Source: Nocardia sp. NBC_01327
Lineage (GTDB): Bacteria > Actinomycetota > Actinomycetes > Mycobacteriales > Mycobacteriaceae
Direction of reading: 5' to 3'
Assembly: GCF_035958815.1 (NCBI RefSeq)
Contig: NZ_CP108383.1
Coordinates: 2,728,001-2,792,000, forward strand
Length of the DNA: 64,000 nt
Shown: positions 57,405 through 64,000 of the stretch, piece after piece
How positions within the stretch are numbered: position 1 is the stretch's first letter
Layout of the letters: each line of letters begins with the position of its first letter
The notes under the pieces: model-generated
The model's database searches: none
What the model saw: only the letters and a program-made list of their open reading frames with translations
What the model was told of the DNA's origin: nothing
Translations under genes and position numbers: made by a program

Positions 57405-58913
57405 ATGGAATCAGGGGGAGAATCCGCAATCGCGACCGGTGCAGCCGCGCTGGCCGCTGCGGTCGATTCCCTGACCAACCTGCCGTTGATTCCGTTGCCG
57501 GACACCGACATTGTGGCGTTGATGCAGCAGATCGAGACCAGCACCCGCCGGTTGGCATCGGTACAACGGGATCTGATCGTGCAAGCCTGCGCGCGTTCCT
57601 TGCCCGCCCTCAACGGGTCCGGTAGTCCGGCGTTGTATCTGCAATCGGTGCTGCACATTTCGCACGGGGACGCGATCAACCGGTGGCGCACCGCCGAGGA
57701 TCTCGCGGTGTGGCACCGGGTCGGCGACGAGCCCGACGCGGCCCCGGTGCTGCCGAACGCCGCCCAAGCCCTCGACGAGGGGGCGATCTCCCTCGATCAT
57801 GTGCGGGTGATCCGGCAGGTGATGAACCGGTTGCCCGGCAAGGTCCCTGCCGAGGCTCGCGCGTATGCCGAGCAGGAGTTGGCCCGGCAGGCGCGCGCTT
57901 TGGATCCGACGCATCTGCCGAGGATCGGGGAGATGATCCTGGGATACCTCGACCCGGACGGCAAGCTGACCGAGAACGCGGACCGGCAGAACCAGCGCAG
58001 CGCGGTTCTGAGCCCGCAACGCTACGACCTCATGTCCACCCTCACTGTCGAGCTCACCCCCGATGCCCGTGCGGCGTTCGATGCGGTGATGGCGAAGCTG
58101 GCGCGTCCGGGGATGTGCAATCCCGCGGACAAGGAAAGCCCGTGGGCCGAGGATGAGGACAACCCGGTGCCCCGGGATGTGCTGGAAGCGTGCGCGGCCC
58201 GGGACGAGCGCAGCAAGGCCCAACGCCAGCATGATGCGTTGCTGGCGGTGTTGCACCCGGACTTCAACCCCGCCAAACTCGGTTCGCATCGCGGCCTGCC
58301 GGTGTCGACGATCATGACCATCGACATCGAAGATGTCGAACGCGCCTCGGGGGTGGCGACTTTGGCCACCGGTGGGCACATCCCGGTCGAGAACGCCCTT
58401 GCGTTGATGGCCCGCGACTCCAAGACGTTCGTCCTCGTGAAGAACAAGCACGGGATGCCGTTGCATATCGGGGAAATCCGCCTGGCGAACCCGGCACAAC
58501 GGTTGGCGTTGATCGCCACCGAACGCGGGTGCACTCGCCCGGGCTGCAGCGCTCCGGCGAGTATGGCTGCGGCCCATCATGTGACCGAGTTCAGCAAGGG
58601 CGGCCCGACCGACATCGAGAACCTCACTCTGGCGTGCGATCACTGCCATGCCTTGGTCAAGGACGGCCCACGCGGCTGGAAGACGATCAAACTCGGTGCG
58701 GATTCGGACTTCCCGGGCCGTACGGCGTGGATCGCGCCTGCGCATGTGGATCCGACCCGGACTCCACGGGTCAATCACCTGCATCATCCTGGTGAGTTGT
58801 TGACCGAGGTTCCGCCGTCGCTGCGGCCCCGCAGGGTGTGTCGTGCCTCGGGGTTGTCCCCGGTTCGGTACCGGGTGGTCGGCCGGGCCATCACACCCCC
58901 ACCGCGACAATAG
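57405..58913 (+). CDS. DUF222/HNH endonuclease-domain protein (13E12 type)
   Basis: 502 residues. A long N-terminal DUF222 domain (SVQRDLIVQACARSLPALNG, ISLDHVRVIRQVMNRLPGKV, and SAVLSPQRYDLMSTLTVEL) is followed by an HNH nuclease near residues 372-425: CTRPGCSAPASMAAAHHVTE, then LTLACDHCHALVKDGPRGWK with two CxxC-like zinc pairs and the catalytic histidines. This is the 13E12 repeat family of mycobacteria, often multicopy and a phage/attachment hot spot. Function is unknown. It appears intact. Flanking repeats in inverted orientation suggest past recombination or mobility. Confidence 0.92.
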   Translation: MESGGESAIATGAAALAAAVDSLTNLPLIPLPDTDIVALMQQIETSTRRLASVQRDLIVQACARSLPALNGSGSPALYLQSVLHISHGDAINRWRTAEDLAVWHRVGDEPDAAPVLPNAAQALDEGAISLDHVRVIRQVMNRLPGKVPAEARAYAEQELARQARALDPTHLPRIGEMILGYLDPDGKLTENADRQNQRSAVLSPQRYDLMSTLTVELTPDARAAFDAVMAKLARPGMCNPADKESPWAEDEDNPVPRDVLEACAARDERSKAQRQHDALLAVLHPDFNPAKLGSHRGLPVSTIMTIDIEDVERASGVATLATGGHIPVENALALMARDSKTFVLVKNKHGMPLHIGEIRLANPAQRLALIATERGCTRPGCSAPASMAAAHHVTEFSKGGPTDIENLTLACDHCHALVKDGPRGWKTIKLGADSDFPGRTAWIAPAHVDPTRTPRVNHLHHPGELLTEVPPSLRPRRVCRASGLSPVRYRVVGRAITPPPRQ

Positions 58914-58931
58914 ATTTCCCGCCTCTGGTGT

Positions 58932-58956
58932 CACCGACAGGTTGATCCTGTCGGTG
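58932..58956 (+). terminator. Hairpin after the 13E12 gene
   Basis: CACCGACAGG at 58932-58941 pairs with CCTGTCGGTG at 58947-58956 around TTGAT, 19 bases after the stop. There is no T-run. Confidence 0.6.
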
Positions 58957-59228
58957 CTAGAGGTCGTTGCCGCATCGGCTTTCGGGCCGGTTCGCTCGCC
59001 GAACAGTGACAACCCCACCGCGGCAACAGGTTTCCGTGCCCCGGGCACGGACTTGCAGGGCGGCAACACCACTGAGGGCCACCACCGAATCTGCTCGCCC
59101 ACCGGACCACACCACCACGCCAGACCGCGAGTCTTCCCTGCCCCTGCCCCTGCCCTGCCCTGCGGGCCTGATCCCGCTCCTGCGGCAGGCCGTTGCCCGA
59201 CGTGGCCTTCCGGGTTCGTGTTCTTCGA

Positions 59229-59253
59229 TCCCTTGTTTCCAGGCGTCCTTGTC
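59229..59253 (-). repeat. Inverted partner of the 57261 repeat
   Basis: This stretch, read leftward, begins GACAAGGACGCCTGGAAACA and matches 57261-57285 in about 21 of 25 bases by eye. It adjoins the left arm of the larger inverted repeat. Confidence 0.65.
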
Positions 59254-59280
59254 TTTCGGCTCTTGTCTTTTCGTCTTGTG

Positions 59281-59460
59281 TCTTTGAGACCGGACCACAG
59301 CCGGTCGACCCCGCCGGTACCGCGGGTATCTCCTTGGTCCGGAAGGTAAATCGGGTACCCCACCTGACGCCACCAGCACGGCCATCTCGGGCCCTGCCCG
59401 CACCCAGAGACCCATCACAGCCTCTCGGCGCAAGCAACCCAGGTGCACCGGCCTGTCTCG
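59281..59460 (-). repeat. Large imperfect inverted repeat, left arm
   Basis: Read leftward, 59460-59341 aligns without gaps to 59601-59720, with shared words GGTGCACCTGGGTT, CCCGAGATGGCCGTGCTGG, GGGGTACCCG and TTACCTTCC. Continued to 59281 it also shares GGTCGACCGGCTGTGGT. The match is roughly four bases in five by eye over the best 60 bases. Confidence 0.75.
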
Positions 59461-59600
59461 GTCTCGAATCCCCCCGAAGCAGGCACTGCACAGGCCTTCT
59501 CTCCGACCGCACAGCAGGTGTCTACGCGGGATAGACCTGATAACCGTTGTGCCGCTGAGAGACCCGCTATTGCGTCCATGGTGGCCGATGGTTTCTATGC

Positions 59601-59780
59601 CGAAACCGTCGGTGCACCTGGGTTTCTTGCCCCTCGGGCAGGGTTGGTCAGCAGGGGGTGCGGGCAAAGCCCGAGATGGCCGTGCTGGGCACGTGGGGAG
59701 GGGTACCCGGCTTACCTTCCGCGGTTGGGACGATTACCTGCGGTACCAGCTCGGTCGACCGGCTGTGGTGCCGTTCTCGA
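59601..59780 (+). repeat. Large imperfect inverted repeat, right arm
   Basis: Partner of 59281-59460; see that arm for the shared words. The 140-base spacer 59461-59600 is not repeated. A purine-rich AACAAAACACAAAAGAGCAA tail at 59782-59805 parallels the tail beyond the left arm. Confidence 0.75.
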
Positions 59781-59953
59781 GAACAAAACACAAAAGAGCA
59801 AGACTCGGAGTCCAGGGGGGAGGGGGCTGAGGTGTGGGGTGGTGGGGGTGTCCACTGAATGGGATTGGTGGTGGGTATGGGCTCGGGGTGGGTGGGGGCG
59901 AGTTAGCGTCCGAAGGGAAGACGGATACTTGCCAGTGAATGCCGAGGTGTGCT

Positions 59954-61141
59954 GTGGGCGTGGATATCTACGATCCGGAGCTGTATGTGGGTGGGCCTAT
60001 TCATGAGCTCTTTGCGGAGTTGCGGGGGTCGCAGCCGGTGTACTGGCAGGAGATGCCGGGGGAGCCGGGGTATTGGGCGGTGTTGAAGCATGCGGATGTG
60101 GCGCATGTGGCGCGGAATCCGCAGTTGTTCTCGGCTGAGGTGGGGGGTGTGATTCTGGAGGATCAGCCTGCGGAGCGGCTGGAGCAGACCCGGAATATGT
60201 TGCTGATGATGGATCCGCCTCGGCATACCGAGTACCGCAGGCCGTTGGCCGAGCATTTCAAGGCGCGGGTGATCGGGGAGCTGGAGGGGCGGGTGCGGGA
60301 GTTGACCCGGCAGCTGCTCGAAAGTGTCGGCGGTGACGTCGAATTCGTGCACGACGTGGCGGGGGTGCTGCCGAGTCAGGTGGTCGGCGGGCTGTTCGGT
60401 ATTCCCGAAGCTGACTGGCCGGATATCCGGCATTGGGCGGAACAGTCCACCAGTCAGCAGGATCCAGAACTCGTCGGTGATTTCGACGTCACAGCCGAGC
60501 TGACCAAGATGGCCATCTATGCCATCCAATTCTCCATGGCGCGGCGCGAGCAGGAGCCGCAGGCCGATCTGACATCGCTCATTCTGGCGGGTGAGTTCGG
60601 TGGAAAGGCCATGTCGGACATCGAGTTCGGCAGCTTCTTCACGCAGCTGGTCACCGCGGGCAATGACACGACCAAGACCATGCTGTCGGCGGGATTGCAA
60701 CTGTTGCTGCAGCATCCGGAGCAGATGCGGGCGCTACGCGCGGATCCGGCGCTGATTCCCGGTGCGGTGGAAGAGATTCTGCGCTACGCCAATCCGCTGC
60801 ACTACTTCCGGCGCACCGCCACCGCCGATACCGAGATCCGCGGCGTTCCGATCAAGGCCGGGGACAAGGTGGCCATGTGGTACACCTCGGCCAATCGTGA
60901 CGAGGAGGTGTTCGCCGATTCCCAGCGGTTCGATATTCGCCGGAACCCTAACCCGCACTTGTCTTTCGGGCTCGCCCAGCATTTCTGCCTCGGTGTGCAT
61001 CTGGCTCGTATGGAAGGCCGGGTGTTCTTCGAGGAGCTGCTCGCCCGCTTCCCGGATATCGAGCAGATCGGCCCGGCCCGGCGGATCCGCTCCAACCTCA
61101 ACAATGGCCTGAAGTCGTTGCCGATCCGCCTGTCGCGCTGA
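59954..61141 (+). CDS. Cytochrome P450
   Basis: 395 residues from GTG 59954, which follows GAGG by six bases; an ATG at 59939 is possible. I-helix AGNDTT, the K-helix EEILR (ExxR) and the haem loop FGLAQHFCLGVHLARME with the thiolate cysteine are all present, so it should be a working P450. NMLLMMDPPRHTEYRRPLAE is the C-helix region with haem-propionate residues. It resembles actinobacterial CYP families acting on steroids or lipids (CYP125/142-like wording in PRRHTEYR), but the substrate is not assignable. It is convergent with kdpE, one base apart. No ferredoxin gene is adjacent. Confidence 0.9.
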   Translation: MGVDIYDPELYVGGPIHELFAELRGSQPVYWQEMPGEPGYWAVLKHADVAHVARNPQLFSAEVGGVILEDQPAERLEQTRNMLLMMDPPRHTEYRRPLAEHFKARVIGELEGRVRELTRQLLESVGGDVEFVHDVAGVLPSQVVGGLFGIPEADWPDIRHWAEQSTSQQDPELVGDFDVTAELTKMAIYAIQFSMARREQEPQADLTSLILAGEFGGKAMSDIEFGSFFTQLVTAGNDTTKTMLSAGLQLLLQHPEQMRALRADPALIPGAVEEILRYANPLHYFRRTATADTEIRGVPIKAGDKVAMWYTSANRDEEVFADSQRFDIRRNPNPHLSFGLAQHFCLGVHLARMEGRVFFEELLARFPDIEQIGPARRIRSNLNNGLKSLPIRLSR

Positions 61142-61142
61142 C

Positions 61143-61844
61143 TCAGACCTGGAAGCGGTATCCCATACCGGCCTCTGTGAGCAGGTGTTTGGGCTGTGAC
61201 GGGTCGTCCTCGAGCTTGCGCCGCAATTGCGCGAGATACACCCGCAGGTAATGGGTTTCGGTGGCGTAGGACGGTCCCCACACCTCGCGCAGCAGTTCGC
61301 GGCGGCCGACGAGTTTGCCCTTGTTGCGCACGAGCATTTCCAGCATGCCCCATTCGGTGGGGGTGAGGTGCACGTCGTGGCCTTGCTTGGTGACCTTCTT
61401 GGCGCTCAGATCGACTGTGAAGGAAGAGGTTTCGATCACCGGCTCGGAGGTGTCCGCGGTGGAGGAGGACCGGCGCACGGCGGCGCGCAGCCGGGCCAGC
61501 AGCTCGTCCATGCCGAAGGGCTTGGTGACGTAGTCGTCCGCGCCCGCGTCCAGCGCTTCGACCTTGTCCGAGGAATCGGTGCGGGCCGACAGCACGATCA
61601 CCGGCGCGGTCGACCAGCCGCGCAGTCCGGCCAGCACCTCGATGCCGTCCATATCGGGCAGGCCGAGGTCGAGCACAACCACATCCGGGTGTTTCTCGGC
61701 GGCCGCGCGCAGGGCCGCGGCCCCGGTGGACGCGGTGGTCACCTCATAGCCGCGGACCGACAGATTGATGCGCAGGGCGCGCAGAATCTGTGGTTCGTCA
61801 TCGACCACCAGGACTTTGGTCGGCGCCGGCGCCGGCTTCGTCAC
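61143..61844 (-). CDS. kdpE: KdpE response regulator
   Basis: 233 residues from GTG 61844, which overlaps the kdpD stop as GTGA and has GGAG upstream. The receiver domain (KVLVVDDEPQILRALRINLS) has the phospho-acceptor aspartate in VVVLDLGLPDMDG and the lysine in YVTKPFG; the C-terminal OmpR/PhoB winged helix spans LTPTEWGMLEMLVRN to AGMGYRFQV. It activates kdpFABC potassium uptake in the family. Those genes would lie beyond kdpD, outside the window. Confidence 0.94.
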   Translation of the reverse strand: MTKPAPAPTKVLVVDDEPQILRALRINLSVRGYEVTTASTGAAALRAAAEKHPDVVVLDLGLPDMDGIEVLAGLRGWSTAPVIVLSARTDSSDKVEALDAGADDYVTKPFGMDELLARLRAAVRRSSSTADTSEPVIETSSFTVDLSAKKVTKQGHDVHLTPTEWGMLEMLVRNKGKLVGRRELLREVWGPSYATETHYLRVYLAQLRRKLEDDPSQPKHLLTEAGMGYRFQV

Positions 61845-64000
61845 CCGATCTCCTGTTCCTCGCAAGGCTGCGAATCGTCGCAGGCTTGTAGTTCGATCAC
61901 CATTGTCAACCCTCCACCGGGGGTGGTCTCGGCGTGCACGGTGCCGTCCATGGCGTCCACGAACCCGCGGACCACCGACAGCCCGAGTCCGACGCCGGTG
62001 GAATTATCGCGGTCGCCGAGCCGCTGGAACGGCTCGAACAGCTGATCTTCCATACCGGCCGGTACGCCGGGACCGGCGTCGACGATGGTGATGGCGACCT
62101 GTGCGCCGGTCGGTTCGGCCGTCACGCGCACGGGCGTGTCGCTGGGGGAGTAGCGCACCGCATTGTCGATCAGGTTGGCGAGCACGCGTTCCAGCAATCC
62201 GGTGTCGGCCAGCACCGAGACCGTGCCCACCTCGACCTTCACCCGGTTCATGGCGGTGCGCCGCAGACCGCGCGTGCCCATGCTCATGAGTGCGTGGTGC
62301 ACCACCTCGTCGAGGTAGACGCGGCGCATCTGGGGTTTGATCACTCCGACCGCGAGCCGTGAGGAGTCGAGCAGATTGCCGACGAGTGCGGTGAGCTGAT
62401 CCACCGATTCCTCGATGGTCTCCAGCAATTCGGCGGTGTCCTCGGGGGAGAACTCCACATCATTGCTGCGCAGGCTGGACACCGACGCCTTGGCCGCGGC
62501 CAGCGGGGTGCGCAGATCGTGGCTCACCGCCGACAGCAGGGCGCGGCGCAGCTTATCGGTCTCGACCACCGCCTGCGCGGAGCTCGCCTCCTCCTGCAGC
62601 TGCTTCTGATGCACCAGTCCCGCAGCCTGATTCGCGACGGCGCCGAGCACGAGGCGGTCGCCGGCGGTCACCGAGCGCCCGCTGAGCAGCAGCCAGTGGA
62701 TGTCATCGCCCGCCTCCAGTGCGGTTTCGGCGTCGATGACCCGCAGCGGCGGGTTCTCGCCCACCGAGGAGACCACGCCGTTATCGGTGACGAGGCTGAC
62801 CGCGTCCTGGTTGTAGGTCTCGCGCGCTCGCTCCAGCAGATCCTGCAGATCCGCGCCGCTGAGCACCGAGCCCGCGAACAGTGCGAGCAGCTCGGCCTGC
62901 CGGGATGCCTTGCGCGCCTCCCGCGTTCGTTTGGCCGCCACATCGACCAGGGCCGCCACCGCGACCGCCACCAGCAGCATCACCACGATGGTGAGGAAGT
63001 TGTCCAGCTCGGCAATGGTGAGGCTGTAGCGGGGCGCGGTGAAATACCAGTTGAGCAGCAGGCCGCCCAGCAGTGCCGACAGCGCCGCCGGAGCCACACC
63101 GCCGAACAGCGCGACGGCGATGACGCCGATGAAGAACAGCGCGCTCTCACCGCCGAGATCCAGCCAGCGATCCAGCCAGAAGTACGTCACCGTGCAGATC
63201 AGCGACGGTACGAGCACCGCGGCGGACCAGGCGCCGAGGCTGCGTTCCCTGCGGGTCAGCGACGACCAGCGGAACCCGCGGTTGGATTCCTCGTGAGTGA
63301 CCATGTGCACGTCGATCTTTCCCGACTGCTGCACCACATTGGCGCCGATGCCCTCATCGAGCACGCGGGCCCAGCGGGAGCGCCGCGAGGTGCCCAGCAC
63401 CAGCTGGGTCGCGTTCACCTGTCGTGCGAAATCCAGGAGCGCCGTGGGCACATCCTCTCCGGTCACGGTGTGCAGGCTGGCGCCCAGGCCGGTCGCCAGC
63501 TCTCGGAGCCGGGTCAATCGCTGTGCCGATACCCCGGCCAGGCCGTCACCGCGCACGACGTGCACCACGATCAGCTCGGCACTGGATTTGGCGGCGATGC
63601 GGCTGGCGCGGCGCAGGATGGTCTCCGATTCGGCGCCGCCGGTGACGGCCACCACCAGGCGCTCGCGCGCCTCCCAGGTGGCCGTGATCTTGTGGTCCGC
63701 ACGGTATTTCGCGAGCGCGGAGTCCACCTGGTCGGCCAGCCACAGCAGCGCCAGTTCGCGCAGCGCGGTCAGGTTGCCGGGCCGGAAGTAATTGCGCAGT
63801 GCGGCATCCACTTTCTCCGCGGCGTAGACATTGCCGTGAGACATCCTGCGGCGCAGTGCTTCCGGTGTGATGTCCACCAGCTCGACCTGATCCGCGGAGC
63901 GAACGACCCAGTCCGGCACGGTTTCTCGCTGCACGATCCCGGTGATCTGCTCGACCACGTCGTTGAGACTCTCCAGGTGCTGCACATTGACCGTCGAGAC
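61841..64000 (-). CDS. kdpD: KdpD sensor histidine kinase, 5' partial
   Basis: The frame runs off the right edge of the window (VQHLESLNDVVEQITGI is the start visible), so the Walker-type N-terminal KdpD domain is missing. What remains is the end of that domain, a universal-stress-protein-like domain (ERLVVAVTGGAESETILRRA), four membrane helices (about 730 codons from the end, ending near SLTIAELDNFL), a GAF-like region, the histidine box SHDLRTPLAAAKASVSSLRS and the ATPase motifs with GVGLGLSVVRGFVDAM. It senses potassium limitation or osmotic change and phosphorylates KdpE, to which it is translationally coupled. Confidence 0.93.
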   Translation of the reverse strand, partial: VSTVNVQHLESLNDVVEQITGIVQRETVPDWVVRSADQVELVDITPEALRRRMSHGNVYAAEKVDAALRNYFRPGNLTALRELALLWLADQVDSALAKYRADHKITATWEARERLVVAVTGGAESETILRRASRIAAKSSAELIVVHVVRGDGLAGVSAQRLTRLRELATGLGASLHTVTGEDVPTALLDFARQVNATQLVLGTSRRSRWARVLDEGIGANVVQQSGKIDVHMVTHEESNRGFRWSSLTRRERSLGAWSAAVLVPSLICTVTYFWLDRWLDLGGESALFFIGVIAVALFGGVAPAALSALLGGLLLNWYFTAPRYSLTIAELDNFLTIVVMLLVAVAVAALVDVAAKRTREARKASRQAELLALFAGSVLSGADLQDLLERARETYNQDAVSLVTDNGVVSSVGENPPLRVIDAETALEAGDDIHWLLLSGRSVTAGDRLVLGAVANQAAGLVHQKQLQEEASSAQAVVETDKLRRALLSAVSHDLRTPLAAAKASVSSLRSNDVEFSPEDTAELLETIEESVDQLTALVGNLLDSSRLAVGVIKPQMRRVYLDEVVHHALMSMGTRGLRRTAMNRVKVEVGTVSVLADTGLLERVLANLIDNAVRYSPSDTPVRVTAEPTGAQVAITIVDAGPGVPAGMEDQLFEPFQRLGDRDNSTGVGLGLSVVRGFVDAMDGTVHAETTPGGGLTMVIELQACDDSQPCEEQEIG

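Larger units (their letters stand above)
58957..59953. other. Gene-free region with repeats and a decayed copy of the 13E12 end
   Basis: About 1 kb without a supported gene. At 59011-59040 ACCCCACCGCGGCAACAGGTT resembles the 13E12 3' end at 58895-58917, so this may be the remnant of another copy. CCTGCCC words repeat at 59139-59164. An imperfect inverted repeat (59258-59460 with 59601-59803) fills most of the remainder. The last 130 bases before the P450 gene are G-rich. Confidence 0.55.

Noticed and set aside
59139..59164. CCTGCCC repeat as a CRISPR-like array
   Set aside because: The units are too short, irregular and without spacers; no cas gene is present.
57411..59363. 650-codon frame opposite the HNH gene
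   Set aside because: It has no domain and mirrors the HNH coding pattern.

Overview
The window is high-GC actinobacterial chromosome, most likely a mycolic-acid-containing relative of Nocardia. The case rests on an HU protein with a long lysine/alanine/proline tail, DivIVA-type proteins including a SepIVA homologue, a CofC/FbiD gene of coenzyme F420 synthesis, a DUF222/HNH '13E12' gene, and frequent GTG starts. From memory, the run serA-leuB-MFS-FAH hydrolase-gltX-PPOX-IclR-leuCD-hupB-mutT1-ppk-cofC-gpsA-ddl-DUF3515-thiL-ung-rpmB-DAK-recG-pyc-rsmD-coaD and the block sepIVA-DUF177-rpmF-rnc-mutM-osmC-acyP follow the Mycobacterium tuberculosis Rv2923c-Rv2996c neighbourhood. Genus and species were not tested by any search.

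Layout. 1-5.9 kb is accessory: a partial GHKL/MORC-like ATPase with a C-terminal nuclease, a cold-shock protein, a nucleotidyltransferase, a 38-residue repeat peptide, and a compact operon of flavohemoglobin-like protein, DivIVA-domain protein and single-domain globin. 6-33.6 kb is mostly core: serine and leucine biosynthesis (serA, leuB, ltbR, leuCD), glutamyl-tRNA synthetase beside tRNA-Gln and tRNA-Glu, hupB, nucleotide clean-up and polyphosphate (mutT1, ppk), F420, phospholipid and cell-wall precursors (cofC, gpsA, ddl), thiL, ung, rpmB, a DAK/DegV-like protein and recG. 33.8-39 kb is a regulatory/transport island: RamB-like regulator, a frameshifted DUF445 gene, an IclR regulator and an SHS-type transporter. 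39-46.7 kb holds metE under a cobalamin riboswitch, pyc-rsmD and coaD. 46.9-56.4 kb holds a DUF559-type protein, GtrA, the sepIVA-to-mutM block, a RibD/DHFR-like reductase, a three-gene DUF350/ATP-grasp/YgiB-like operon, and osmC-acyP. 56.5-64 kb holds a HAD phosphatase, a 13E12 HNH gene inside inverted repeats, a cytochrome P450, and kdpE with a truncated kdpD.

The parts most worth following up are the globin-DivIVA-globin operon (two globins keeping a complete NO-dioxygenase-type haem pocket around a membrane-curvature scaffold), the MORC-nuclease fusion at the left edge, the DUF350/glutathionylspermidine-synthase-like/YgiB-like operon, the repeat micro-peptide, a probable ATT start for cofC, the single-base frameshift in DUF445, and the inverted-repeat architecture around the 13E12 gene. 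No rRNA, CRISPR array, transposase or prophage was seen.
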